DNA of 64,000 nt from Streptomyces sp. NBC_00358 (GCF_036099295.1 NZ_CP107976.1:930001-994000), one strand, 5' to 3'; shown: positions 9,903 to 19,044, counted from the first letter of the stretch. The notes: generated from the sequence alone by a model not told the origin. Numbers and translations: made by a program.

Positions 9903-9926
9903 GGCGGCTCCTGTCGCGAGGGGGCT

Positions 9927-10691
9927 CTAGAGGTTCGGGGTGGTCGTACCTGTCGGCGCGGACGGTGTCGACGGTCCGGACGGACCGGACGGACCCAAGG
10001 GCGCGGACGGCGCGGGAGGGGAAAGCGGCGCGGGTGGGGAAGGCGCGATCGATCCGGAGGGCGCCGACATGGCGGGGGCCGCGTCCCCGAATCGGAGGGT
10101 GAAGTCGTTCAGGGCCAGGCTGAGGAACGGCGGCCGGCGGCCCAACTCCCGCAGGGGGCCGCCTTCCTGTGCGGTCCAGCGGGCCCGTGCGGTGCGTACG
10201 GTGGAACGCGAGCGCACGGAGCTGGTCTTCAGTCCGCCGTCGAGGTTCTGCGCCACACGGTAGGTGAGCGGCCAGCGGCCGGGTATCCGGCGGCCGGGCT
10301 CGAAGGCCGCGGTGGCCAGTACGTCCTCCCCCGTCGCCGCGGCGGCCCGTACTCCGGCGGTCCGGTCGATGGCGAAGTCCGCCATCTCCTTGGGGATGCC
10401 CCACAGTTCACGGCCGCCCGCCATCGACGCGGCGCTGTCCACCCAGATGTCGGTGACGCACACACGCGGACGGCTGCCGTCGCGTACGAGGACGGCCCGG
10501 AGCAGTTCGTTGTAGTGCAGGACGCTGTCGTTCTCGTAGACGACCCACGCGGCGCCGACCGCGCCGCGTCCGGCGATGGTGAGGGGCCGGGTGCCGTCCG
10601 CCACCGTGGGCAGTTCGCGGGTCGGCACCAGCCACAGCGACAGGTACATCTGGCCGGCCAGGTGCCAGGGTTCCTCGGGGTAGGGCGTCAT
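9927..10691 (-). CDS. acetoacetate decarboxylase-like protein
   Basis: 254-aa protein whose first ~200 residues resemble the acetoacetate decarboxylase family. The GRELWGIPKEMADF segment (about 94-107) carries the Lys at the family's Schiff-base position. The last ~45 residues are a Ser/Pro/Ala/Gly low-complexity tail unlike the family. The start overlaps the upstream GMC oxidoreductase stop as ATGA, so translation is coupled. It may decarboxylate or bind a beta-keto product of the oxidoreductase; many family members have other activities. Confidence 0.75.
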   Translation of the reverse strand: MTPYPEEPWHLAGQMYLSLWLVPTRELPTVADGTRPLTIAGRGAVGAAWVVYENDSVLHYNELLRAVLVRDGSRPRVCVTDIWVDSAASMAGGRELWGIPKEMADFAIDRTAGVRAAAATGEDVLATAAFEPGRRIPGRWPLTYRVAQNLDGGLKTSSVRSRSTVRTARARWTAQEGGPLRELGRRPPFLSLALNDFTLRFGDAAPAMSAPSGSIAPSPPAPLSPPAPSAPLGPSGPSGPSTPSAPTGTTTPNL

Positions 10692-12400
10692 GGGGTGTCC
10701 TTTCCGGTGGGAGGATCCAGCCGCAGCGCCGCCGGGGCGGTCGCGGGCACGGCCGGGTGCCTCGGCGGTACCGGCCGCAGTCGGCGGTAGGGCAGGCCGG
10801 GCGCGGGCCGGAGGTCGTCCTCGCCGTGGTTGGGCCACAGGGCGACGGCCCGTTCGGCCAGTGCGGTGATGGTGAGGGAGGGGTTCACCCCGAGGTTCGC
10901 GGAGATGGTGGAACCGTCGATGACATGCAGGCCCGGGTGCCCGTGCAGCCGGTGGTAGGGGTCGACGACTCCGGACTCCGGGCTCTCGCCGACGGCACAC
11001 CCGCCGATGAGATGTCCGGTGGTGGGGATGTCGAACAGGTCGGCCCAGGTGCCGCAGGGCTGCCCGCCGATCCGCTCGGCCGCTCTGCGGGCCATCCGGT
11101 GGCCCGCGGGTATCCAGGTCGGATTGGGCGTGCCCTCGCCGGGGCGGCTGGTCAGTCGCCTGCGCCCGGTGAGGGTGCGGCGGAGGTAGGTCGTCACGGA
11201 GTTGTCGAGGGACTGCATGACCAGCAGGACGACGGACTGCTGGGACCAGCGGCGCGGGCTGTGCAGGCTGGGCAGGTCGCGCAGGTTGCGTGCCATCGCC
11301 ACCAGGCCGACGAGCAGGCGGGAACGGCCGGGAACGGGGTCGACGAGCATCGCGCCGAGCAGCCCCAGCAGGTTGCTGCCGCGGCCGTAGCGGACCGCTT
11401 CGACGTGTGTGTTCGCGTCGAGGTGCACGGAGGAGGTGATGGCGACGCCCCGGCTGAAGTCGGTGGTGCTGTCCCTGGCCCGGACGCCCAGAATGGCCTC
11501 GGAGTTGGTGCGGGTCAGCAGTCCGAGGCGGGGCGACACCCGCGGCAGCGAGCCGCCGGCCCGCAGCCGGTGCAGCAGCCGCTGCGTGCCCAGGGCGCCC
11601 GCCGCGAAGACGACGTGCCGGGCGGTCAGGGTCCGCCTGCGGCGCGGCGGCCCGCCGCCCGTGCGTACGGAGGTCACGGCCCAGCCGTCACCGTCCCGGG
11701 TGACGTCGGTGACCGTGCGCAGGGCCAGTACCCGGGCGCCGGCGCGTTCGGCCAGGCCCAGGTAGTTCTTCGGCAGGGTGTTCTTCGCGTTGTGCCGGCA
11801 GCCCGTCATGCACGCGCCACAGTGCAGACAGGCGTTGCGGTCCGGTCCGGCCCCGCCGAAGTAGGGGTCCGCCACCCGGGCACCGGGGACGGCGTCGGGC
11901 GGCCCGAAGTGCACGCCGACCGGCGCGGACGTGAAGGTGTCCGCGCGGCCGAGGTCGTCCGCGGTGTCCTTGAGGAGCCGGTCGGCCTCGGTGAACAGGG
12001 GGTTGGGGGTGACGCCCAGCATGCGGCGGGCCTGCCCGTAGTAGGGCGCGAGTTCGCTTCGCCAGTCGGTGATGCCGGCCCACGGCGACCCCTGGTAGAA
12101 GGCCTCGGGCGGTTCGTAGAGCGTGTTGGCGTAGCCGAGGGAGCCGCCGCCGACACCCGCGCCCGTGAGGACGAGGACATCTCCGAGCAGGGTCATGCGC
12201 AGGATGCCCGTGCAGCCGAGCCGCGGGGCGAAGAGGTAGTCGCGCACATGCCAGGACGTACGGGGGAGGTCGCTGTCGGCGAAACGGCGGCCGGCCTCCA
12301 GGACACCGACGCGGTACCCCTTCTCCGTGAGGCGCAGTGCGGTGACGCTGCCGCCGAATCCGGAGCCGATGACGAGTACGTCGTAGTCGGGTTCGCCCAT
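10688..12400 (-). CDS. GMC-family FAD oxidoreductase (cholesterol oxidase-like)
   Basis: 570-aa flavoprotein. The N-terminal dinucleotide fold VIGSGFGGS (10-18) binds FAD, a GAGVGGGSLGYANT segment follows, and the C-terminal GMC signature (HLIGGCAVG...DGSTISANLGVNPSLTI) carries the active-site His/Asn. A four-Cys segment CLHCGACMTGC lies mid-protein, as in cholesterol-oxidase-like GMC enzymes that align with ferredoxin Cys motifs. It probably oxidises an alcohol on a sterol or long-chain substrate. Start ATG 12398-12400 overlaps the TetR stop (TGATG). Second gene of the TetR operon. Confidence 0.9.
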   Translation of the reverse strand: MGEPDYDVLVIGSGFGGSVTALRLTEKGYRVGVLEAGRRFADSDLPRTSWHVRDYLFAPRLGCTGILRMTLLGDVLVLTGAGVGGGSLGYANTLYEPPEAFYQGSPWAGITDWRSELAPYYGQARRMLGVTPNPLFTEADRLLKDTADDLGRADTFTSAPVGVHFGPPDAVPGARVADPYFGGAGPDRNACLHCGACMTGCRHNAKNTLPKNYLGLAERAGARVLALRTVTDVTRDGDGWAVTSVRTGGGPPRRRRTLTARHVVFAAGALGTQRLLHRLRAGGSLPRVSPRLGLLTRTNSEAILGVRARDSTTDFSRGVAITSSVHLDANTHVEAVRYGRGSNLLGLLGAMLVDPVPGRSRLLVGLVAMARNLRDLPSLHSPRRWSQQSVVLLVMQSLDNSVTTYLRRTLTGRRRLTSRPGEGTPNPTWIPAGHRMARRAAERIGGQPCGTWADLFDIPTTGHLIGGCAVGESPESGVVDPYHRLHGHPGLHVIDGSTISANLGVNPSLTITALAERAVALWPNHGEDDLRPAPGLPYRRLRPVPPRHPAVPATAPAALRLDPPTGKDTP

Positions 12401-13050
12401 CACGGCCTCTTCGGCACGAAGTCGGCGAGGACCGGGTCGATCAGCCGCGCGACGTTCGCCCGGCGGACTTCCGGGTGTTCTCCCGCGAGCCGCACCGGTC
12501 CTTCGAGGCCGGGTGCGTGGGCCACCAGCGCGAAATACGGCAGCAGGACGAGCAGCAGCGACAGCAGGGCGTCGATGTCGGCGCCTTTGCGCAGGTCGCC
12601 GGTCTCGACCGCCCGCTCGACCAGGGGCCGCAGACCGGCCAGGTAGATGTCCTGCACCGGAGCGCGTACGGCGTTGCGGACGGCCGGGTCGAGCTCCATG
12701 TTGGTCGCGGCGGTGACCCCGCGCTCCAGGGGATGGCCGGCGAAGTAGTCGATCCAGGCCTCCAGCGCGTCGGTGAGGTAGCGGGAGAACTCCGTGGAGC
12801 CGTCGTACCCGTCGAGCCAGGGCCGCATGGCGGTGTAGATGCGCAGGGAGGTCTGCTCGGCCACGTAGGCGAACAGGTCGAGCTTGCCCTCGAAGTACTG
12901 GAACAGCGAGCCCTTGGCCACGCCGGCCTCGCGGGCGATGACGTTGAGGCTTCCGGTGGAGTAGCCGTGGGTGCCGAACTCGTCCATCGCGGCGACCAGG
13001 ACCCGTTCGCGGCGCACCGGTGACAGACGGGTCCAGGTGGAAGTGGGCAT
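12400..13050 (-). CDS. TetR-family regulator of the GMC/FMO locus
   Basis: 216-aa repressor with an N-terminal TetR helix-turn-helix (IAREAGVAKGSLFQYFEGK, about 32-50) and an all-helical ligand domain. I chose the ATG at 13048-13050 because AGGAG lies 7 nt upstream; an earlier ATG at 13080 would start inside the operator palindrome. First gene of the operon with the GMC oxidoreductase, decarboxylase-like and acyl-CoA ligase genes, and divergent from a flavin monooxygenase. Two matching palindromes in the intergenic region are its likely operators, giving autoregulation and control of both sides. Confidence 0.88.
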   Translation of the reverse strand: MPTSTWTRLSPVRRERVLVAAMDEFGTHGYSTGSLNVIAREAGVAKGSLFQYFEGKLDLFAYVAEQTSLRIYTAMRPWLDGYDGSTEFSRYLTDALEAWIDYFAGHPLERGVTAATNMELDPAVRNAVRAPVQDIYLAGLRPLVERAVETGDLRKGADIDALLSLLLVLLPYFALVAHAPGLEGPVRLAGEHPEVRRANVARLIDPVLADFVPKRP

Positions 13051-13064
13051 GAGCGCTCCTGCGT

Positions 13065-13096
13065 ATGACCGGGCGGTCATGTGACCGCCCGGTCAT
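13065..13096. promoter_or_regulatory. TetR operator palindrome 1
   Basis: A 32-bp inverted repeat: TGACCGGGCGGTCA, a TG centre, then TGACCGCCCGGTCA, flanked by a matching A/T pair. It sits just upstream of the TetR ribosome-binding site, so binding would block the leftward promoter. Confidence 0.8.
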
Positions 13097-13212
13097 CGTG
13101 GATGCGATGGGGGCGGCTGTCAACGAGTCGTACAGGAAACGCTATTGGCTCCACACGCGCCCGAACCGGTTCTGGGTGCAGGGTCATTGACAGACCGCAT
13201 GCCACGCAGCAG

Positions 13213-13250
13213 CCTGTGACCACCCGGTCATGTGACCGGGTGGTCACAGG
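13213..13250. promoter_or_regulatory. TetR operator palindrome 2
   Basis: A perfect 18-bp-arm inverted repeat around the same TG centre. It shares the core CCGGTCA-TG-TGACCGG with palindrome 1 and lies 151 bp from it, centre to centre. It ends at the ribosome-binding site of the flavin monooxygenase gene. Confidence 0.8.
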
Positions 13251-13261
13251 AAGGGGCGGAC

Positions 13262-14599
13262 ATGGAAAGGGTGTGTGTGATCGGGGCGGGCTCGTCCGGG
13301 ATCGCGGCCTGCCAGGTGCTCGCGGCGCGCGGTATCCCGTACGACTGCTACGAGACCGGCTCCGAGGTGGGCGGCAACTGGCGCTATCTGAACGACAACG
13401 GGATGTCGTCCGCCTACCGCTCCCTGCACATCAACACCTCGCGCCAGATCATGGAGTACGCAAGCTTCCCCATGCCGCAGGACTGTCCGCTCTACCCCGG
13501 CCACGCGCACATCGCCCGGTACTTCGACAGCTTCGTGGACCACTTCGGGCTGCGGCCGTCGATCTCCTTCCGCACCGAAGTGGTCCGCGTGGAGCAGGTT
13601 CCGGGCGGGCGGTGGAGCGTGACGACCCGCCACCGCGACTCGGGCGAGACGGCCGAACGGATCTACGGAGCCGTCCTGGTCGCCAACGGCCATCACTGGA
13701 AGCCCCGTTGGCCCGGGCCGTCGCTGCCGGGAGCCGAGGACTTCACCGGCACGCAGACGCATGCGCACGACTACCGGACACCGGAGGCGTTCGCCGACCG
13801 CCGGGTCCTCGTCCTCGGTATCGGCAACTCCGCCTGCGACATCGCGGTGGAGACCTCGCGGGTGTCCCGGCGGACGGTGCTCGCCATGCGCCGCGGCGCG
13901 CACATCCTGCCCAAGTACCTGTTCGGCGTGCCCACCGACCATCTCACCGGCTCCTGGCTGGCACGGGCTCCGCTGTCCGTGCAGGAGCACGGTCTGCGGC
14001 TCATGCTGCGGCTCAGCCGGGGCAGGCTGAAGGACTACGGGCTGCCGACGCCCCGCCATCGCGTGCTGGGGGCCCATCCGACCATCTCCGACGACCTGCT
14101 GTCGCGCCTCGGCCACGGCGACATCGCCGTGCGGCCCGCTCCCGTACGACTGGAGGGCGACCGGGTGACGTTCGAGGACGGGAGTACGGAGGAGATCGAC
14201 GCGATCGTCTACTGCACGGGCTACGACATCGCGTTCCCGTTCCTGAAGGACGAGGTGATCGACCCGTCCGACAACGACATCGACCTCTACCACCGGGTGG
14301 TCGCGCCGGACCGTCCCGGCCTCTACTTCATCGGGCTGGTCCAGCCCCTCGGCGCGATCATGCCGCTCGCGGAGGCCCAGTCGCACTGGGTCGCGGACCT
14401 GCTGGAGGGCCGGTGCGCGCTGCCCGGACCCGAGCGGATGCGCCAGGAGACCCGGGCGTACCGCGCGGGGCTCGCGCGCCGCTACGTCACCTCGACCCGG
14501 CACACCATCCAGGTCGACGCGCAGGCCTACCTCCGGGAGCTGCGGGCCGAACGGCGCAGGGGCGGGGCCCGGGTCCGGCGGCGGGCCGCCGGCCGCTGA
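13262..14599 (+). CDS. flavin-containing monooxygenase
   Basis: 445-aa class B flavoprotein. FAD site VIGAGSSGIAA (6-16), an FMO-type FTGTQTHAHDYR segment near residue 162, a second dinucleotide fold VLGIGNSACDIA for NADPH, and YCTGYDIAFPF near residue 317. Such enzymes oxygenate soft N or S atoms or perform Baeyer-Villiger oxidation; the FMO motif here ends HAHDYR rather than the BVMO HxxxWP, favouring N/S oxidation or alkane-ketone chemistry. The ATG at 13262 follows AAGGGG; an in-frame GTG at 13232 lies inside the operator. Divergent from and probably co-regulated with the TetR operon. Followed by a strong hairpin. Confidence 0.9.
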   Translation: MERVCVIGAGSSGIAACQVLAARGIPYDCYETGSEVGGNWRYLNDNGMSSAYRSLHINTSRQIMEYASFPMPQDCPLYPGHAHIARYFDSFVDHFGLRPSISFRTEVVRVEQVPGGRWSVTTRHRDSGETAERIYGAVLVANGHHWKPRWPGPSLPGAEDFTGTQTHAHDYRTPEAFADRRVLVLGIGNSACDIAVETSRVSRRTVLAMRRGAHILPKYLFGVPTDHLTGSWLARAPLSVQEHGLRLMLRLSRGRLKDYGLPTPRHRVLGAHPTISDDLLSRLGHGDIAVRPAPVRLEGDRVTFEDGSTEEIDAIVYCTGYDIAFPFLKDEVIDPSDNDIDLYHRVVAPDRPGLYFIGLVQPLGAIMPLAEAQSHWVADLLEGRCALPGPERMRQETRAYRAGLARRYVTSTRHTIQVDAQAYLRELRAERRRGGARVRRRAAGR

Positions 14600-14623
14600 G
14601 AACCCGGCCCGCAGGGCGGCCGT

Positions 14624-14654
14624 GCGGGGGCATCGCCGTGCGCGATGCCCCCGC
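14624..14654 (+). terminator. 13-bp terminator hairpin
   Basis: A perfect 13-bp stem (14624-14636 with 14642-14654) and 5-nt loop lie 25 bp after the flavin monooxygenase stop. Confidence 0.8.
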
Positions 14655-14841
14655 TCGCGTGTCCGCCCCCGCCGAGCTCCCCAACTCACCCTGGGCGCAC
14701 GCCTGTTCCGCGCCCGGACCGCAGCAGAGCTCAGCGGACCCCGCCCGCGTGACCCAGATCACCCGGCCGGGGTGCATAGTGCGGTGCCCTCCAGCGTCTT
14801 TCCCCAGGTGTACGAAGGCGGCAAGCACGGGGACGGTGCGG

Positions 14842-15357
14842 ATGGAACAGGCAAGAGCCGAGGGGATCGACGGCTTCGACGGGTTCGTCGCGGCCCGTTG
14901 GTCGGCGCTGTTCCACCTCGCCCGCCTGCTCTGCGCGGGTGACCGGCACCGCGCCGAGGATCTGCTCCAGGAGGCACTGGTCAAACTCTGGTTCGTCTGG
15001 CCGAAGATCGCCGACGAGGCACCCGAGGCGTACGTGCGCAAGGTGCTGGCACGCGCCGCCGCCCGCTCCGCCCGGCGGCGGTGGTGGGGCGAACGCCCCG
15101 TGGAGGCGCTGCCGGATCTGGCGCACACCGGCGACGAGTCCGCGGCCGTGGTGGAACGGTCGCGGCTGGAAGCGGCTCTGGCCCAACTCCCGTCCCGGCA
15201 ACGGGCGGCCGTCGTGCTGCGCTACTACCAGGATCTGCCCGAACGGCAGGTCGCGGAGGTCCTGGGCTGCCCGCTCGGCACCGCCCGTTCCCACGCGTCA
15301 CGCGGTGTGGCGCGGCTGCGCCAGATCCTGACGGATGTCATCGAGCCGGTGGGGTGA
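14842..15357 (+). CDS. SigE-family ECF RNA polymerase sigma factor
   Basis: 171-aa sigma-70 factor of the small actinobacterial SigE-like ECF group. Region 2 spans about 10-75 (FVAARWSALFHLARLL, then HRAEDLLQEALVKLW) and region 4 about 105-160 (LPSRQRAAVVLRYYQDLPERQVAEVLG, split by a helix turn). The ATG is preceded by GGGGACGG. Eight bp separate its stop from a small single-span membrane protein, the usual place for its anti-sigma partner. Confidence 0.9.
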   Translation: MEQARAEGIDGFDGFVAARWSALFHLARLLCAGDRHRAEDLLQEALVKLWFVWPKIADEAPEAYVRKVLARAAARSARRRWWGERPVEALPDLAHTGDESAAVVERSRLEAALAQLPSRQRAAVVLRYYQDLPERQVAEVLGCPLGTARSHASRGVARLRQILTDVIEPVG

Positions 15358-15365
15358 AGGGAAGC

Positions 15366-15887
15366 ATGGATCACTTCGAGCGGGAGTTGGCGCGGATGAT
15401 GCGCGACTCCCAGGAACACACCCCCTTCGAGCCCGCACAGCAGAACAGCCTCCGGGCCGGTGTGCGCGTCCGCCGCCGGGTCCGCGCGGCGCGACGGGCG
15501 GCGAGCTGCGTCCTGGCCGCCGCCGGGGTCGGCGTCGGCCTGTTCCTGCTGCCGCACACCCCGGAACACGACGTGCCGCTGGGCCCCGTACCGCGGCCCG
15601 CGACCAGCCCCACCGCCCGGTACGCCGAACCGTCACCGACCCCGTCGTCGAGCGGGACCCCCACCGGGTCGGCCACCGCCACGGCCCAGAACACCGCCGG
15701 AACCTCCGGTCCGCCCGACTCGCCCAGCGCGACCGGGAGTTCGACCTCGGTGTCCTCCGGCCCCGGGGGAACCGAGACGACCAGTGCGCCCCCTACGGCG
15801 CCGGTGACGCCGAGCGAGACTCCGTCGTCGCCGCCCGCGTCGATCGACGAACCGTCGTCCTCGGCCGACGCGACCAGCTCCGGGTAG
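15366..15887 (+). CDS. putative membrane anti-sigma-like protein
   Basis: 173-aa protein: an N-terminal cytoplasmic segment of about 42 residues with acidic and basic clusters, one hydrophobic span (about 44-62) and a long extracytoplasmic tail of Ser, Thr, Pro, Gly. No catalytic motif. Position directly after a SigE-like sigma gene and its topology suggest it holds that sigma factor at the membrane; no zinc anti-sigma His/Cys motif is visible, so this is inference. GAAGGGA lies 3-9 nt before the ATG. Confidence 0.7.
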   Translation: MDHFERELARMMRDSQEHTPFEPAQQNSLRAGVRVRRRVRAARRAASCVLAAAGVGVGLFLLPHTPEHDVPLGPVPRPATSPTARYAEPSPTPSSSGTPTGSATATAQNTAGTSGPPDSPSATGSSTSVSSGPGGTETTSAPPTAPVTPSETPSSPPASIDEPSSSADATSSG

Positions 15888-16018
15888 CTCCGGCACGACC
15901 TCCGCCGGACCGCCCCCGGGCCCGTCCGGCGATCCACCCCCATCCGCACACCGTCGGCGCAGTTCGGCCATGAGTGTCCTCGGCCTGCCTCGCGACGGAG
16001 AACAGAACAGGACGAAAC

Positions 16019-17431
16019 ATGACGAAGGCATTGTGGTCCGCTCCCCGGGACTTCGAGGGCCTCGCGGACTCCGAGGACCGCGATCGGGGACTGCCCATGG
16101 AGCGAGATCCCCGAAAACGGCGGCCTGTCGACCGCCGCCTCGGCATCGGCCGCCTCCGTGCCGGCCGACACCCCGTCGAGCGCCTGTCCGTCGACGGACA
16201 CCCCGTGGACCGCCTGCCCGTTCGCCTTCCGTTGCCGGCGGAGCACACGGAGCCCGTCCTGGACGTGGTCGTCCCCGTGTTCAACGAGGAGAAGGATCTG
16301 GAACCGAGTGTGCGGCGCCTGCACGCGCACCTGCGCGACACGTTCCCGTACCCGTTCCGCATCACCGTCGCCGACAACGCCAGCACCGACGCCACCCCGC
16401 GGATCGCCGCCCGGCTGGCCGCCGAACTGCCCGAGGCCACTTGGATACGGCTCGACGAGAAGGGACGCGGCCGGGCTCTGCGCACCGCGTGGGCGGGCTC
16501 GAACGCCCCGGTGCTCGCCTACCTGGACGTGGATCTGTCCACCGAACTGAACGCGCTCCTGCCGCTGGTGGCCCCGCTGATATCCGGGCACTCCGACATC
16601 GCCATCGGCTCCCGGCTGGCCCGCGGCTCCCGGGTGACCCGCGGCCCCCGGCGCGAGATCATCTCCCGTTGCTACAACGCCCTGTTGCGGTCCACTCTCG
16701 CCGTCGGCTTCTCCGACGCGCAGTGCGGCTTCAAGGCCGTCCGCCGCGATGTGGCCGAACGCCTGCTGCCCCTGGTGGAGGACTCGGGGTGGTTCTTCGA
16801 CACCGAGCTGCTGGTGATCGCGGAACGCGCCGGACTGCGTATCCACGAGGTACCGGTCGACTGGGTGGACGACCCCGACAGCCGGGTCGACCTGGTCTCC
16901 ACGGCCGTGGCCGACCTGCGCGGCATCGCGAGGATCGGCCGCTCGCTGGCCCGCGGCACACTGCCGACCGCACGGCTCGGGCGCTCCTCCGAGAACGCGC
17001 AACCCGCTTCACTGACCGCGCAGTTGCTGCGGTTCGGCGCCGTCGGCGCGGTGAGCACGCTCGGCTACGTCCTCCTGTACGCGGCCCTGCGCCCGGTGAC
17101 GGGGCCTCAGGCGGCCAACGCCTGGGCACTGCTGGTCTGCGCCGTCGCCAACACGGCCGCGAACCGCAGGGTCACCTTCGGGCTGCGCGGCCGGGGCGGA
17201 GCGCTGCGCCACCAGGCCAAGGGGCTGGCGGTGTTCGGCCTCGGCCTGGCCCTCACCGGCGGCGCTCTGGCCGCGCTGCACCGCTGGACGCACCAACCCG
17301 GGCGGTCCGCCGAGATCATGGTGCTGATCGCCGCCAACCTGGCCGCGACGCTGGTGCGTTTCCTGCTCCTGCGCACCTGGGTGTTCACCGCCGACGCCCA
17401 CGGCGACACCACGGGAGCCGGGCCGCGATGA
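16019..17431 (+). CDS. GT2 glycosyltransferase fused to GtrA-like membrane domain
   Basis: 470-aa protein with a family 2 glycosyltransferase domain (about 80-320) of the dolichyl-phosphate mannose/glucose synthase type: VVVPVFNEEKDLEP, DNASTDAT, and the DVDLST metal-binding motif near residue 178. A GtrA-like four-helix membrane domain follows (about 342-455). It likely transfers a sugar from a nucleotide donor to polyprenyl phosphate. The first ~75 residues are Arg-rich and unlike the family; an internal ATG at 16097 is an alternative start. The stop overlaps the next gene as ATGA; the next gene is a lipid-sugar-dependent transferase, suggesting one pathway for cell-surface glycosylation. 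Confidence 0.85.
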   Translation: MTKALWSAPRDFEGLADSEDRDRGLPMERDPRKRRPVDRRLGIGRLRAGRHPVERLSVDGHPVDRLPVRLPLPAEHTEPVLDVVVPVFNEEKDLEPSVRRLHAHLRDTFPYPFRITVADNASTDATPRIAARLAAELPEATWIRLDEKGRGRALRTAWAGSNAPVLAYLDVDLSTELNALLPLVAPLISGHSDIAIGSRLARGSRVTRGPRREIISRCYNALLRSTLAVGFSDAQCGFKAVRRDVAERLLPLVEDSGWFFDTELLVIAERAGLRIHEVPVDWVDDPDSRVDLVSTAVADLRGIARIGRSLARGTLPTARLGRSSENAQPASLTAQLLRFGAVGAVSTLGYVLLYAALRPVTGPQAANAWALLVCAVANTAANRRVTFGLRGRGGALRHQAKGLAVFGLGLALTGGALAALHRWTHQPGRSAEIMVLIAANLAATLVRFLLLRTWVFTADAHGDTTGAGPR

Positions 17432-18972
17432 ACGACTCCGGCCCGCCGAACACCCCGGCACGACAGCACAACAGGCCGCGCTCCGGCGTCCGTTGGCCCC
17501 GCAGCGAGCAGCCGGACGCCCCGAGGCCGCCCCACGGCACCGGCTCGGCACCCGGCATCCGTGCGACGTACGACACCGGCTCGGCTCACGGCCTGTGCTC
17601 GACACACGACACCGGTTCGACGAACGGCCTGTGCTCGACGCACGGCATCCGTCCGCACGGCGAGGAGACCGCCGCGCACTCCTCCGGCGCACCCGCCGCC
17701 GCCTGGGCCCGCGCCAGCGCCCGCGAGGGCTGGACGCGGCTGTGCCGGGCGGCGAGGCCGCACGCCCCGGTCCTCGCGCTGTACGGCACGATGAAGCTCA
17801 TCGGCTTCTGCGTCTTCATGTACCTGCTGGACTCCTCCGGGGACTTCCGCCGGAAGAACCCGCGCTTCGGAGGCGGCGCCCACACCTGGGACGTCCTGGC
17901 CACCTGGGACGGCTGGTGGTACCAGCAGATCGCCGCGCACGGCTACCATCCCGCCCTCGTACCCGTACCCGGCGCCACCGGCCTGATCACCCTTGAGGGC
18001 AACTCAGCGGCGTTCTTCCCGCTGTACCCCGCCCTGATGCGCCTCGTCTCCTCCTGCACCGGGCTCGGGCTGCTCGGCGCGGGCCTGGTGGTCTCCGTCG
18101 CCGCCTCGTTCGTCGCCGCCCTGGCCGTCCACGCCGTGACCGCCCGGATCAGCGGCCGGCGCGCCGGGCTGGCCGCCGCCGGGCTGTGGGCCGTGTGGCC
18201 CGGCTCCGGCATGGAGTGGTCCGGCTATTCGGAGTCCCTCTACGTCGCCCTCGCCGCCTGGGCCTGCTACGCCGTCATGCGCCGGAACTGGATCACCGCC
18301 GGCCTCCTGACCTGCGCCGCGGGCCTCACCCGGCCGACGGCCACCGCACTGATCGCGGCACTCACCCTCGCCGTACTGGTGGAGCTGCTCCGGCAGCGGC
18401 GCGCGGTACGCCGTTGGGGAGGCTCCCCCGCTCCGGACGGGTCGGGGCGCCCGGACGCGGTCCTGCGCCCGCTGGCGGCGGTGGTGATCGCCCCTCTCGG
18501 TCTGGTCGGCTACCTCGGCTGGGTGGGCTACCGCATGGGCGACTACGGCGGGTACTTCAAACTGCAGGACGGCGCCTGGGCCCACACGTTCGACTACGGC
18601 CGGCACACCGTCAAGGTGCTCACCTCGCTCATGGTCGGCCACTACGACTACCTCTACGCCTACCCCTTCGAAGACGTCATCGCCGCGGGCACCGTCCTGC
18701 TGGCCCTGCTCGCCCTGCCGCTGCTGTTCCGGCTGCGCCCACCGCTCGTCCTGACCGTCCACACCGTCCTGACGACGGCGCTCGTCCTCGGGAGCCAGCA
18801 GATCTTCGGCAACGTCTCCCGCTATCTGCTCCCGGCCTTCCCCCTGCTCATCCCCTGCGCCACCGCCATGCGCCGGCTCAGCACGCCGGTGCTGTGCACG
18901 GTCCTCACGATCGCGGCCCTCGCGTCCGGCTCCTACGCCGGATACGTCCTGTTCGAAATCGGCATTCCGTGA
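17428..18972 (+). CDS. PIG-V-like polytopic mannosyltransferase
   Basis: 514-aa integral membrane protein. After a hydrophilic ~110-residue N-terminus there are roughly eight to ten hydrophobic helices. WDGWWYQQIAAHGY (about 152-165) and FFPLYP match the GT-C/PIG-V mannosyltransferase family, which uses polyprenyl-phosphate sugars on the outer face. The hydrophilic N-terminus carries an imperfect repeat, GLCSTHDTGSTN followed by GLCSTHGIR. Translationally coupled (ATGA) to the upstream polyprenyl-phosphate sugar synthase-like gene, which could make its donor. Ends at a hairpin. Confidence 0.85.
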   Translation: MNDSGPPNTPARQHNRPRSGVRWPRSEQPDAPRPPHGTGSAPGIRATYDTGSAHGLCSTHDTGSTNGLCSTHGIRPHGEETAAHSSGAPAAAWARASAREGWTRLCRAARPHAPVLALYGTMKLIGFCVFMYLLDSSGDFRRKNPRFGGGAHTWDVLATWDGWWYQQIAAHGYHPALVPVPGATGLITLEGNSAAFFPLYPALMRLVSSCTGLGLLGAGLVVSVAASFVAALAVHAVTARISGRRAGLAAAGLWAVWPGSGMEWSGYSESLYVALAAWACYAVMRRNWITAGLLTCAAGLTRPTATALIAALTLAVLVELLRQRRAVRRWGGSPAPDGSGRPDAVLRPLAAVVIAPLGLVGYLGWVGYRMGDYGGYFKLQDGAWAHTFDYGRHTVKVLTSLMVGHYDYLYAYPFEDVIAAGTVLLALLALPLLFRLRPPLVLTVHTVLTTALVLGSQQIFGNVSRYLLPAFPLLIPCATAMRRLSTPVLCTVLTIAALASGSYAGYVLFEIGIP

Positions 18973-18994
18973 CGAGCACCCGTGCTACGTGCGG

Positions 18995-19026
18995 CCGGCC
19001 CGCGGCGCGGAAGCGCCACGGGCCGG
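18995..19026. terminator. bidirectional terminator hairpin
   Basis: 14-bp arms (18995-19008 with 19013-19026) with one mismatch and a 4-nt loop lie between the converging mannosyltransferase and monooxygenase-fold genes. Confidence 0.7.
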
Positions 19027-19044
19027 TGGGTGCCGACGATCCGC

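Noticed and set aside
10757..12646. Long plus-strand open frame opposite the GMC oxidoreductase
   Set aside because: Typical antisense shadow of a high-GC gene; no motif, and the minus-strand gene has clear FAD and GMC signatures.
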